DNA from: Saprospira grandis DSM 2844
GTDB lineage: Bacteria; Bacteroidota; Bacteroidia; Chitinophagales; Saprospiraceae
Direction of reading: 5' to 3'
Length of the DNA stretch: 63,986 bases
NCBI GenBank assembly: GCA_945888475.1
Contig: CAMDAB010000005.1
Location: 1 to 63,986 of the forward strand
The notes beneath the pieces are model-generated. The model was not told the origin of the DNA. It saw only the letters and a list, made by a program, of their open reading frames with translations, and made no database searches. Positions within the stretch are counted from its first letter, which is position 1. Every line of letters begins with the position of its first letter. This document shows, in pieces, positions 1 to 7,922 of the stretch. A program made the position numbers and the translations under genes.

Positions 1-2679
1 AATCTGCCTGTAAGTGTTGTGCTCGCGCAAGATTTGCTTGGCAAATGGTTCGGCGGCAAAAATCAACCAACTGAAGAGGGGAGAAGCAGCGTTTTCTCAG
101 GAACTGAGTTAAATGGCGTTCGTTATGAGCAATTGCTGCCTTTTGGCAATGAAATTGAGGCCCTTGATGGCGCTACCGATGCTTTCAGGGTTATTTGTGA
201 TAATTTTGTTACTACCGAAGACGGTACAGGCGTGGTACATACGGCACCATCTTTCGGAGCAGATGACCGCAAGGCCGCAAGAGCCAATGGTATCGGTGCT
301 TTGACATTGGTTGACAAACAGGGTAAATTCCTCGATTCAGTGGGACCTTTTTCCGGCCGTTTTGTTAAAAATTACAAAGATGAAGCCGATTATAAAACAG
401 TAGATGTTGATATCGTAATTTATCTTAAAGAACATAATCTGGCATTTAACGCCCAAAAATATGCGCACAACTATCCGCATTGCTGGCGTACCGACAAACC
501 GATTCTGTATTATCCGCTCGATTCATGGTTTATCAAAGCTTCGGCAGCTAAAGAGCGCATGTTCGAACTGAACAAAACCATCAACTGGAAACCAAAATCG
601 ACCGGAGAGGGACGTTTCGGTGGCTGGTTGGAAAACCTGCAGGATTGGAATCTTTCTCGTTCGCGTTTTTGGGGAATTCCCCTTCCAATCTGGAGAACAG
701 AGGATGGAGCTGAAGAACTTTGTATCGAAAGCGTTGAGCAATTGTACAACGAAATCGAAAAATCGCTGTCCGCTGGTCTGATGGATAAAAATCCATTTGC
801 CGATTTCAAAGCAGGTGATTACAGCAAGGAAAATTATAACAAAATCGATTTGCACAAGCACATTGTTGACGGCATCATTTTGATTGCTCCATCGGGCAAA
901 GCAATGCGCCGCGAGAGCGACCTCATCGATGTTTGGTTCGACTCGGGAGCCATGCCATTTGCACAGTTGCATTACCCATTCGAGAACAAAGAACTGATTG
1001 ATAATGCCCTGAATGGAAAAGGTGGTGAAGTAGCCTTCCCTGCCGATTTTATTGCAGAAGGCGTAGATCAGACCCGTGGCTGGTTCTATACCCTGCATGC
1101 CATTGCTACCATGTGTTTCGACTCGGTATCTTACAAAAATGTAGTTTCGAACGGCTTGGTTTTGGATAAAAATGGCTTGAAGATGTCGAAGCGCTGGGGA
1201 AATGCAGTCGATCCTTTCTATTGCATTGGCAAATATGGAGCAGATGCCACACGCTGGTATATGCTTACCAATTCACAGCCCTGGGATAATCTTAAGTTCA
1301 GCTGGACCAATATTTATCAGGATGCTGCAGGCAACCGTTACAATACCGATGACAGCAAATTCCGCGACCTGCTCAAGGAAAGCCCAGAGCAATATACACA
1401 GATTGAAGGCTACTCCGATGGTATCACCGAAGTTCAGCGCAAACTTTTCGGAACACTTTACAACACTTATATTTTCTTTGCTACCTATGCCAATATCGAT
1501 CATTTCGACGGCTCGAGCATCAAAGATTTTGATTTCAAAGGCGAGGTTCCACTCGAAAATCGCCCCGAAATCGACCGTTGGATTATCTCATTGCTGAACA
1601 CTTTGGTTAAAGAAGTGGATGCCGATTATGCCGATTATGAGCCAACGCAGGCTGGACGTAAGGTGGAACATTTTGTCGATAGTCACCTCAGCAACTGGTA
1701 TGTACGCCTTTGTCGCCGCCGTTTTTGGAAAGGTGGTCAGGATGAAGACAAACTTGCTGCGTATCAAACCTTATATACCTGCCTCATTACACTGAGCAAA
1801 TTGATGGCACCTATTGCACCTTTCTTCAGCGAGTTTTTATATCGAAATCTGAATGGAGCTGCTAAGGTTGAAAAGCACGATTCGGTACACCTTTCATTCT
1901 TCCCCAAGGCGGATGAAAAAGTGATTGATAAAATGCTGGAAGAGCGTATGGATTATGCTCAGCGCATTTCTTCGATGGTTCACTCGCTGCGCCGTGCTCA
2001 GAAATTGCGTGTACGTCAGCCGCTGCAAAAGGTACTTTTACCGATTTTGGATGAGCGTTTCGAGGCGCAGGTCGATTCGGTTAAAGATTTAATCCTTTCT
2101 GAGGTGAATGTAAAGGAACTGGAGTATGTAAAAGACACCTCGGGCATCATCAAAAAAGGCATTAAACCTAATTTCAAAGCCCTGGGTAAAAAACTGGGTA
2201 AACTGATGAAAGCCGCTCAGGACCGCATTGCCGAAATGACGCAGGAAGATATTGCAACAATTGAGAAAAATAATCTGTTTAGTGTTGAGCTTGAAGGGGA
2301 AAAAGTAGATTTGAATCTGGATGATGTTGTTATTTCTTCTGAAGACCTCGAAGGATGGCTGGTTGCTAATGATGGCGATTTGACTGTGGCTTTGGATGTG
2401 AATCTGACAGATGAATTGAAAGCTGAAGGTGTGGCGCGCGAATTGGTAAACCGTATTCAAAACATCAGAAAAGACAGCGATTTTGAAGTAACCGACCGCG
2501 TAAAATTGACTTTGCAGTCGAGTGATTATATTAGTGAGGCTGTGGCAAAATTTAGCACTTATATCTGCAATGAGGTACTTGCAACTGAGTTGAAGGTAGT
2601 GGATGCTTCGGACTTTGGTCAGGAGGTAGAACTGGAAGAGGGCGTGATGCTGAAAATTGCGGTGGAGAAGAATTGGTAG
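1..2679 (+). CDS. ileS: Isoleucyl-tRNA synthetase, 5'-truncated by the window edge
   Basis: Charges tRNA-Ile with isoleucine in the cytoplasm and edits misactivated valine. Only the C-terminal 892 residues are in the window; the reading frame is open back to base 1, and the HIGH motif and N-terminal Rossmann half lie upstream. Visible: the CP1 editing-site motif GVVHTAPSFGADD (about visible residue 78), the class I signature KMSKR (codons 394-398), an anticodon-binding helical domain (about 560-720) and a C-terminal region that ends without a zinc-finger cysteine cluster. The overall look is the long type 2 IleS usual in Bacteroidota (family knowledge). About 240 residues are missing. The stop codon is followed at once by short word repeats that also follow valS. 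Confidence 0.97.
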   Translation, partial: NLPVSVVLAQDLLGKWFGGKNQPTEEGRSSVFSGTELNGVRYEQLLPFGNEIEALDGATDAFRVICDNFVTTEDGTGVVHTAPSFGADDRKAARANGIGALTLVDKQGKFLDSVGPFSGRFVKNYKDEADYKTVDVDIVIYLKEHNLAFNAQKYAHNYPHCWRTDKPILYYPLDSWFIKASAAKERMFELNKTINWKPKSTGEGRFGGWLENLQDWNLSRSRFWGIPLPIWRTEDGAEELCIESVEQLYNEIEKSLSAGLMDKNPFADFKAGDYSKENYNKIDLHKHIVDGIILIAPSGKAMRRESDLIDVWFDSGAMPFAQLHYPFENKELIDNALNGKGGEVAFPADFIAEGVDQTRGWFYTLHAIATMCFDSVSYKNVVSNGLVLDKNGLKMSKRWGNAVDPFYCIGKYGADATRWYMLTNSQPWDNLKFSWTNIYQDAAGNRYNTDDSKFRDLLKESPEQYTQIEGYSDGITEVQRKLFGTLYNTYIFFATYANIDHFDGSSIKDFDFKGEVPLENRPEIDRWIISLLNTLVKEVDADYADYEPTQAGRKVEHFVDSHLSNWYVRLCRRRFWKGGQDEDKLAAYQTLYTCLITLSKLMAPIAPFFSEFLYRNLNGAAKVEKHDSVHLSFFPKADEKVIDKMLEERMDYAQRISSMVHSLRRAQKLRVRQPLQKVLLPILDERFEAQVDSVKDLILSEVNVKELEYVKDTSGIIKKGIKPNFKALGKKLGKLMKAAQDRIAEMTQEDIATIEKNNLFSVELEGEKVDLNLDDVVISSEDLEGWLVANDGDLTVALDVNLTDELKAEGVARELVNRIQNIRKDSDFEVTDRVKLTLQSSDYISEAVAKFSTYICNEVLATELKVVDASDFGQEVELEEGVMLKIAVEKNW

Positions 2680-2680
2680 C

Positions 2681-2724
2681 AGGTAATAAGTACTAAGTAC
2701 TAAGTATCAGGTATCAAGATTTTT
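2681..2724 (+). repeat. Short word repeat in the ileS trailer
   Basis: Imperfect direct repeats of GTACTAA and GTATCA follow the ileS stop codon. The last 21 bp (2704-2724) are identical in sense orientation to part of the valS trailer (39666-39686 on the minus strand). Confidence 0.75.
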
Positions 2725-2740
2725 CCAAACCATTTAAAAA

Positions 2741-2790
2741 TTAACCACAGAGGGCACAAAGATTTTACACAGAGTTTCACAGAGCACAGC
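2741..2790 (+). repeat. Left arm of the CACAGAG inverted repeat flanking a GxxExxY gene
   Basis: Four heptamers of the form CACARAG start at 2746, 2755, 2768 and 2778, so the steps are 9, 13 and 10 bp. The arm begins with TTAACCACAGAG. The same opening and nearly the same spacing occur, inverted, at 3283-3326. Confidence 0.85.
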
Positions 2791-2816
2791 ATATTTATTA
2801 TTTGAAAAATATTCTC

Positions 2817-3206
2817 ATGTCATTGTCTTTAAACGAGTTGTCTTACAGAGTAATAGGATTAGCAATCGAAGTTCATGATACCTTTGGTCCCGGTTTATTG
2901 GAAAAAGCTTATCAGGAATGTTTATTTTATAAAATTAACAAAGCTGGCTTTTATGTTGAAAAAGAGAAGCCGATGCCTTTAGTTTATGAAGAAGTTTATT
3001 TAGATTGTGGTTACAGAATTGATCTTTTAGTAGAAAATAAGCTTGTAATTGAAGTAAAAAGTGTTGAAGCTCTGAATGACATACATCTGGCACAAACACT
3101 TACTTATCAGAAACTTGGAAATTTTAAATTAGGTCTTTTAATAAATTTTAATGTTTTAAAACTGACTGATGGTGTAAAACGAGTTATCAATGGCAACATC
3201 AATTGA
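2817..3206 (+). CDS. GxxExxY family protein (PD-(D/E)XK nuclease-like fold)
   Basis: A 129-residue protein whose biological role is not established. It shows the family signature G26-L-L-E29-K-A-Y32 and a nuclease-like core: D69 in YRIDLL, then E79-V-K81 in VIEVKS, matching the D...ExK arrangement of restriction-endonuclease-like folds. Start: an in-frame TTG lies at 2802, but ATG 2817 (MSLSLNELSYRV) is preferred. The gene is alone on its strand between ileS and metF and is enclosed by inverted four-box repeats (2741-2790 and 3283-3326). It is more AT-rich than its neighbours. The family call is confident. Any role in DNA cleavage or in mobility of the flanking repeats is inference. Confidence 0.88.
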   Translation: MSLSLNELSYRVIGLAIEVHDTFGPGLLEKAYQECLFYKINKAGFYVEKEKPMPLVYEEVYLDCGYRIDLLVENKLVIEVKSVEALNDIHLAQTLTYQKLGNFKLGLLINFNVLKLTDGVKRVINGNIN

Positions 3207-3282
3207 ATAACCGATTCCTTTATGAACTCATAATAATCTTAACAACCTAAAATATTAACTACTCAATTCATAAACTTACTAT

Positions 3283-3326
3283 CCTTTGTGGTGCTCTGTG
3301 TATGCCTTTGTGAACTCTGTGGTTAA
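3283..3326 (-). repeat. Right arm of the CACAGAG inverted repeat
   Basis: Read on the minus strand it starts TTAACCACAGAG and has CACARAG heptamers at offsets 6, 15, 27 and 37 (steps 9, 12, 10), matching the left arm at 2741. The two arms point inward, and their outer ends bound a 586-bp unit (2741-3326) holding only the GxxExxY gene. Confidence 0.85.
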
Positions 3327-3382
3327 ATGTATCCATATCAATTCTAAATAATTTCGTGGAGGTAATCTCTCCAATCAAAACC

Positions 3383-4339
3383 ATGAAAGTAACAGATCAT
3401 TTTAAAAAAGCGCAGGGCGAGACCCTCATTTCCTTCGAAATTTTGCCACCACTCAAAGGCGGCGGCATCAAGAGTATTTTCGAAACCTTGGACCCGCTTA
3501 TGGAGTTCAAACCGCCTTTTATCGATGTGACCTATCACCGACAGGAATACATTTATCAGCGTAAAGAGAGCGGATATTACGAAAAATCGGCAGTACGCAA
3601 GCGCCCGGGTACCGTAGGTATTTGTGCATCTATTATGAATCGCTACAAGGTCGATGCTGTTCCGCATCTGATTTGCGGCGGCTTCACCGTGGAAGAAACT
3701 GAAAATGCATTGATTGACCTCATGTTTTTGGGCGTTGATAATGTACTTGTGCTACGCGGCGACCCCCAGAAATTCGAGGAAAAATTCGAACCGGAACCGG
3801 GAGGACATGCCTTTGCGCTCGATCTTGTAAAACAGGTAAATTCCATGAACGAAGGCAGGTACTTGGATTCAACCATTATGGATGCCGAGCCTTCTTCCTT
3901 CTGTATTGGTGTTTCTGGTTATCCAGAAAAACATTTCGAGGCACCCAATCTGGCCAATGATATATACTTCCTGAAAAAGAAAGTCGAAGCCGGCGCACAA
4001 TATATAGTTACCCAGATGTTTTTCGACAATCAGAAATTTTTCGAATTCGAGAAAATGTGCCGCGATAATGGTATCAATGTGCCGATAGTTCCCGGATTAA
4101 AACCTATCACTAAAAAGTATCAGCTAAGCTCAATACCACGCCATTTTTACATAGATCTACCGGAGGATCTTACTATTGAACTTATCAAGGCCAAGGATGT
4201 GGAAGCGCGTCGTCAAGTGGGTATTGAATGGTGCATTGCACAGTCGAAAGAACTGAAAGCAGCCGGTGTGCCTTGCCTGCATTATTATACGATGGGCGAT
4301 GTGCCTACTATCAAACAGATTGTGGAAGCGGTGTATTAG
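3383..4339 (+). CDS. metF: Methylenetetrahydrofolate reductase
   Basis: FAD-dependent reduction of 5,10-methylene-THF to 5-methyl-THF, the methyl donor for methionine synthesis, in the cytoplasm. The 318-residue TIM-barrel protein carries recognisable family segments: SFEILPPLKG near the N-terminus, FIDVTYHRQEY, NVLVLRGDP in the middle, and a C-terminal CLHYYTMGDVPT. Start: a GTG at 3356 would add nine residues, but ATG 3383 (MKVTDHFKKA) gives the usual beginning of Bacteroidota MetF. A purine-rich GGAGGT at 3358 lies upstream. The gene is separated from the GxxExxY element by 56 bp and ends at a clear terminator hairpin. Confidence 0.95.
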   Translation: MKVTDHFKKAQGETLISFEILPPLKGGGIKSIFETLDPLMEFKPPFIDVTYHRQEYIYQRKESGYYEKSAVRKRPGTVGICASIMNRYKVDAVPHLICGGFTVEETENALIDLMFLGVDNVLVLRGDPQKFEEKFEPEPGGHAFALDLVKQVNSMNEGRYLDSTIMDAEPSSFCIGVSGYPEKHFEAPNLANDIYFLKKKVEAGAQYIVTQMFFDNQKFFEFEKMCRDNGINVPIVPGLKPITKKYQLSSIPRHFYIDLPEDLTIELIKAKDVEARRQVGIEWCIAQSKELKAAGVPCLHYYTMGDVPTIKQIVEAVY

Positions 4340-4360
4340 TAGTAAAAATTAAAAAATTAT

Positions 4361-4397
4361 AAATGCCTTTTCTATCCGGAGAAGGCATTTTTTAATT
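4361..4397 (+). terminator. Intrinsic terminator after metF
   Basis: AAATGCCTT (4361-4369) pairs with AAGGCATTT (4382-4390), followed by a T-rich tract. It lies between metF and the recX promoter. Confidence 0.8.
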
Positions 4398-4403
4398 TTA
4401 CAG

Positions 4404-4434
4404 TTGACAAAATGGGTATAATGTCCTATATTCG
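4404..4434 (+). promoter_or_regulatory. Candidate Bacteroidota-type promoter for recX
   Basis: TTG (4404-4406), 20 bp, then TATATTCG (4427-4434), one base off the TAnnTTTG -7 consensus. The recX ATG lies 24 bp downstream. Confidence 0.55.
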
Positions 4435-4457
4435 TAACCTGAATATAAAAATCAATC

Positions 4458-4934
4458 ATGACCAAAAAATACCTTAGTCAAGACGAAGCCCTGTTGAAAA
4501 TGCAGCAATACTGCGCTTATCAGGAGCGTTGTCAGGATGAAGTGCGGAGCAAACTGATAGAATTGGGCGTTTATGGAGATGCATTGGAAAATGTAATAGC
4601 AGATTTGATTTCTGAGAATTTTTTGAATGAGGAACGTTTTGCCAAAGCCTTTGCCGGCGGGAAATTCAGGATAAAACATTGGGGTAGGGTGAAAATTGTT
4701 CAGGAACTGAAAGCAAAAAAAATTTCGGACTATTGTATTCGCAAGGCTTTGGAATCTGAAATAAATGAAGCAGATTACAAGGCAACATTATTGGAAGTTT
4801 TAAATAAAAAATCTAATTTGCTTTCTGAAAGCAATAAGTTCAAAAAAAATCAGAAATTGGCACTTTATGCAATGGGTCGAGGATTTGAAATTGAACTTAT
4901 TTGGGATTGCCTGAATAATTTTTCAATTGAGTGA
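4458..4934 (+). CDS. recX: RecX family regulatory protein
   Basis: A 158-residue all-helical protein of the RecX family, which binds RecA filaments and limits RecA activity. The sequence shows the repeated three-helix RecX modules: CAYQERCQDEVRSKL, then NFLNEERFAKAFAGGKFRIKHWGRVKIVQELKAK and a weaker C-terminal copy. The length is normal for the family. Monocistronic, with its own candidate promoter and no recA nearby. The 272 bp downstream contain a CGCAAAT-type repeat and CT-rich word repeats. Confidence 0.9.
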   Translation: MTKKYLSQDEALLKMQQYCAYQERCQDEVRSKLIELGVYGDALENVIADLISENFLNEERFAKAFAGGKFRIKHWGRVKIVQELKAKKISDYCIRKALESEINEADYKATLLEVLNKKSNLLSESNKFKKNQKLALYAMGRGFEIELIWDCLNNFSIE

Positions 4935-5010
4935 ACTTTTAAAACCAATAGTTAGTTTAGTTAATAAGCAAAGTAATTTATTCCATATTCTAATCTTTAT
5001 TTATTTTTGA

Positions 5011-5049
5011 ACCGCAAATTGCGCAGTTTTACGCAAATGAACTACAAAT
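5011..5049 (+). repeat. CGCAAAT-type four-box repeat, variant of the CACAGAG family
   Basis: Boxes CGCAAAT (5013), CGCAGTT (5022), CGCAAAT (5032) and TACAAAT (5043), stepping 9, 10 and 11 bp. It opens with AACCGCAAAT, parallel to the AACCACAGAG opening of the copy at 2741. A perfect TAnnTTTG-type octamer (TATTTTTG, 5002-5009) lies just upstream. Confidence 0.6.
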
Positions 5050-5070
5050 TTCATTAGTGATTTACAAATT

Positions 5071-5192
5071 CCCTTTCCTCTTCGTTTCTTTCCTCTTCAA
5101 ATCTTTCCTCTTTCCTCTTCAAATCTTTCCTCTTTCCTCTTCAAATCTTTCTTCTTTCCTCTTCGTTTCTTTCCTCTTTTAATCTATAAATC
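5071..5192 (+). repeat. CT-rich word repeat in the nadA leader
   Basis: Imperfect tandem copies of TTTCCTCTTC, alternating with AAATC and GTTTC linkers, run almost to the nadA start codon. The reverse complements of the same words (GAGGAAAGA, GATTTGAAGA) occur downstream of the genes ending at 9698 and 11497. Confidence 0.8.
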
Positions 5193-5206
5193 TTTCATCT
5201 ATTCTC

Positions 5207-6211
5207 ATGCAAACACTGGAAACTGCCAAAAGCAAACTCGATAAAAAAGGCTTCCTCGATATGGAAGTTGATCCAACCCTCGACCTTTACGAAGAAATTA
5301 ATAAACTGAAAAAGGAAAAAAAGATGGTTTTGCTGGCGCATTACTATCAGGAAAGCGAAATTCAGGACATTGCCGATTATATAGGCGACAGTTTGGGACT
5401 TGCACAGGAAGCGGCCTCGACCGATGCAGAGATTATTGTCTTTGCAGGTGTTCACTTTATGGCCGAAACTGCCAAGATGCTCAATCCCGGTAAAAAAGTC
5501 ATTCTGCCCGATTTAAAAGCAGGTTGTTCTTTGGCGGAATCATGTCCAGCTCCATTATTTGCAAAATTCAAAGAAAAACATCCCGACCATGTGGTTGTCA
5601 GTTATATCAACTGCACAGCAGATTTGAAAGTGCTGACAGATATCTGCTGTACTTCGACCAATGCAAAGCATATCATCGATAGTATTCCTGCCGACCAGCC
5701 TATCATTTTTGCCCCTGATAAAAACCTGGGTGCTTATCTGAACAAGGTCACAGGTCGCAACATGATACTATGGGACGGCGCCTGCATGGTACATGAGATT
5801 TTCTCGAAGGAGAAAATTGTAAAGCTGAAAGAACGTCACCCAAATGCATTGCTCATCGCACATCCGGAGTGTGAAGCTCATATTCTTGAGATAGCCGACC
5901 ACATTGGTTCCACTACCTCTCTGCTGAAATACACCATAAATAGTCCGGCTACAGAATTTATCGTGGCGACGGAAGCAGGTATTATTCACCAGATGGAAAA
6001 AGCTTCACCTAACAAGACTTTTATTCCTGCACCTCCCGAAAATAACTGTGCCTGCAATGAATGTCCGCATATGAAACTGAATACCCTGGAAAAACTCTAC
6101 CTCTGTATGAAGTACGAGTTGCCTGAAATTCACCTTTCGCAGGAACAAATTGAAAAAGGCAGAGTCTGTATCGACCGTATGCTCGATATTTCTGCAAAGG
6201 CCGGTCTTTAA
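5207..6211 (+). CDS. nadA: Quinolinate synthase
   Basis: [4Fe-4S] enzyme that condenses iminoaspartate with dihydroxyacetone phosphate to quinolinate in de novo NAD synthesis. 334 residues, the usual length of the shorter NadA type. Visible family segments: [23 protein letters not shown] near the N-terminus, the cysteine segment [10 protein letters not shown], and the C-terminal [18 protein letters not shown] that supplies a cluster ligand. nadB is not in the window, while nadC, the next step, is at 61093-61944 on the other strand. The start codon follows a 120-bp CT-rich word repeat with no Shine-Dalgarno. A 44-bp palindrome ends the unit. Confidence 0.97.
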   Translation: MQTLETAKSKLDKKGFLDMEVDPTLDLYEEINKLKKEKKMVLLAHYYQESEIQDIADYIGDSLGLAQEAASTDAEIIVFAGVHFMAETAKMLNPGKKVILPDLKAGCSLAESCPAPLFAKFKEKHPDHVVVSYINCTADLKVLTDICCTSTNAKHIIDSIPADQPIIFAPDKNLGAYLNKVTGRNMILWDGACMVHEIFSKEKIVKLKERHPNALLIAHPECEAHILEIADHIGSTTSLLKYTINSPATEFIVATEAGIIHQMEKASPNKTFIPAPPENNCACNECPHMKLNTLEKLYLCMKYELPEIHLSQEQIEKGRVCIDRMLDISAKAGL

Positions 6212-6249
6212 TGTGTTAATCTAGAAATTGACTGCTTACCTGAAGGTTA

Positions 6250-6267
6250 CCCCGAAAGCTTTCGAGG
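6250..6267. repeat. CCCGAAAGCTTTCG palindrome
   Basis: Near-perfect palindrome; 17 bp (6251-6267) recur exactly at 55813-55829. It stands just before the larger terminator palindrome. Confidence 0.75.
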
Positions 6268-6275
6268 GCTTTCGC

Positions 6276-6319
6276 AAAAATCTGATGCCCCCGAAAGCTT
6301 TCGGGGGCATCAGATTTTT
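6276..6319. terminator. Bidirectional terminator: 44-bp perfect palindrome
   Basis: Positions 6276-6297 are the exact reverse complement of 6298-6319. GC-rich core CCCCCGAAAGCTTTCGGGGG with A5 on the left and T5 on the right, between the convergent nadA and mtnB. Suitable for termination in both directions. Confidence 0.9.
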
Positions 6320-6368
6320 CATTAGCGTTGTATGCCTGGGTTTCAACCCATGACTGTAAGACAGTACC

Positions 6369-7001
6369 TTAGCGCATTAACAACTTTCTCCACTCGCATT
6401 CCAGCAAAAATTCAAAAACTTCGAGCTGTCTTTTAGCAATTTCGAAACTTTTGCCCCAGGTGTATAGGCCATGACCTGCAATGAGATAACCCTGCATTTC
6501 GGGCATTTTGCGGTAGAGTGTTCTGAATTCTTCGCTGAGGGCTGCTATATCCTGTGTGTTATCAAAAATTGGGACCTTCACCGAAACCTCATGTGTTTTG
6601 ATATCGCCTAATCCTTTCAGCACCTCATAATTTTCGAGCACTAAACAGCCTTCGAACAAATACTTTTGCGATAAAATGGTAGCGTAAACTGAATGCGTAT
6701 GTAATATTACTTCCACTTCAGGATTTTCCTGATACAATACTGTATGCAGAAAAGTTTCGGCTGAGGATTTCAAATGTGCAAAATCAGGGCTTGGTCTGCC
6801 TTCGGCATCAATCAGCATGAAATGTTCGGTACCAAATTTCGATTTATCGATACCCGATTGTGAAATACAAATGCTGATTGGATTTTCGCTGTTTCTGAAA
6901 GAGTAATTGGTACTGGTAGCAGGCGACCAGCCGCGGCTATTTATCCAGCGGATTATTTCAACAAGTTGTTCGGCCTTTTTGGGATTGATGACTGATCTCA
7001 T
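6369..7001 (-). CDS. mtnB: Methylthioribulose-1-phosphate dehydratase
   Basis: Class II aldolase-fold enzyme of the methionine salvage pathway; it dehydrates methylthioribulose 1-phosphate to the diketo compound. The 210-residue protein has the zinc ligands H-x-H in VILHTHSVYA (about residue 100) and a third His in AGHGLYTWGKS (about 174). The latter, followed by AKRQLEVFEFLLE, is typical of MtnB rather than L-fuculose-phosphate aldolase. No other methionine-salvage gene (mtnA, mtnD, mtnC) is in the window, so the pathway cannot be confirmed here. It is 12 bp upstream of nothing on its own strand except cdsA, which precedes it by 12 bp, so the two may be cotranscribed. Confidence 0.85.
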   Translation of the reverse strand: MRSVINPKKAEQLVEIIRWINSRGWSPATSTNYSFRNSENPISICISQSGIDKSKFGTEHFMLIDAEGRPSPDFAHLKSSAETFLHTVLYQENPEVEVILHTHSVYATILSQKYLFEGCLVLENYEVLKGLGDIKTHEVSVKVPIFDNTQDIAALSEEFRTLYRKMPEMQGYLIAGHGLYTWGKSFEIAKRQLEVFEFLLECEWRKLLMR

Positions 7002-7013
7002 TTAAATATTTTT

Positions 7014-7874
7014 TTAATGCCAAAGCAAATAGAAATAATAAAGTCTTTTGTCCTCGAAGACATAACAAAGGGTCATAACAACAAAGGGAATAGTAAAAAT
7101 AAAGGCATCGAAACGATCGATGAGGCCACCATGCCCGGGCAGAATATTTCCTGTATCCTTAATTTGCAGACTTCTCTTCAGCTTAGATGCGACTAAATCG
7201 CCCATAATTCCAAAAACCGAACAGATAGCACCCAATACCAGCCATTGTATCAGCTCTAATTTAATAACCGGCCAGCAGAAATAGGAAACCCAGCCCCACA
7301 AAACAGCGAAGATAAATCCGCCAATTGTGCCTTCCCAGGTTTTATTGGGCGATATATTTGGAAAAATTTTATTGCGCCCTAAGAATTTACCGATAAAATA
7401 TGCAAAAACATCGTTGAACCATACGAGGAGCATTACTGCCATAATGATATAGCGACCAGTAAAATCCTGTAAAGACATTGAAGTAAGCAGATAGGCGGGC
7501 AAGCCAAGGTATAAAAACCCAACAAGCACGAAGCCTATATTTTCGAATGCTTTATTGCTTCCGGCTGCCAATTCAAAAGCGAAGGGAATTAAAGGCAAAA
7601 TCATTAACCATTGATATACAACGGCATTCCACAGCGGATAAGGAGAAAAATATTCATAAAGGGTAACAAGGGAGGGTACAATGCTCAAAAATACAGCATA
7701 TATTTTTCTAAAATTATTGGCAGTTCCATCTTTCGATAAAACCAATCCGTAAAATTCCCAAAGCAATAAAATTCCGACTATGCAGTAAAGAATAGCCGAA
7801 CTTTGAGGCGAGTACATAGTCCCCAAAGCTACTATTATTCCAAAAATTATAGCGGTAATGATTCTGGTTTTCAA
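7014..7874 (-). CDS. cdsA: Phosphatidate cytidylyltransferase (CDP-diglyceride synthase)
   Basis: Integral membrane enzyme making CDP-diacylglycerol from phosphatidate and CTP, the branch point of phospholipid synthesis. 286 residues with about eight hydrophobic segments. The CdsA signature is intact near the C-terminus: SKLKRS, then KDTGNILPGHGG, then DRFD. NKTWEGTIGG, another conserved segment, precedes it. It follows the CPBP protease gene by 48 bp and precedes mtnB by 12 bp on the same strand. Confidence 0.96.
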   Translation of the reverse strand: MKTRIITAIIFGIIVALGTMYSPQSSAILYCIVGILLLWEFYGLVLSKDGTANNFRKIYAVFLSIVPSLVTLYEYFSPYPLWNAVVYQWLMILPLIPFAFELAAGSNKAFENIGFVLVGFLYLGLPAYLLTSMSLQDFTGRYIIMAVMLLVWFNDVFAYFIGKFLGRNKIFPNISPNKTWEGTIGGFIFAVLWGWVSYFCWPVIKLELIQWLVLGAICSVFGIMGDLVASKLKRSLQIKDTGNILPGHGGLIDRFDAFIFTIPFVVMTLCYVFEDKRLYYFYLLWH

Positions 7875-7922
7875 GTTATTATTATTTGTTGTTTAAATTA
7901 CTTTTCAAATCCTGCAACCAAT

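Noticed and set aside
523-1098. 191-codon frame antisense to ileS
   Set aside because: Overlaps the conserved synthetase core; no domain in the antisense translation.
3356-3382. GTG start of metF giving nine extra residues
   Set aside because: ATG 3383 yields the usual MKVTDHF beginning of the family, and the extension has no similarity.
4404-4422. Sigma70-like TTGACA and TATAAT upstream of recX
   Set aside because: The hexamers are only 7 bp apart instead of about 17; the TTG-N20-TATATTCG pair fits a Bacteroidota promoter better.
5071-5192. CT-rich tandem repeat as a possible CRISPR array
   Set aside because: Units are 10-20 bp, imperfect, with no unique spacers and no cas genes.
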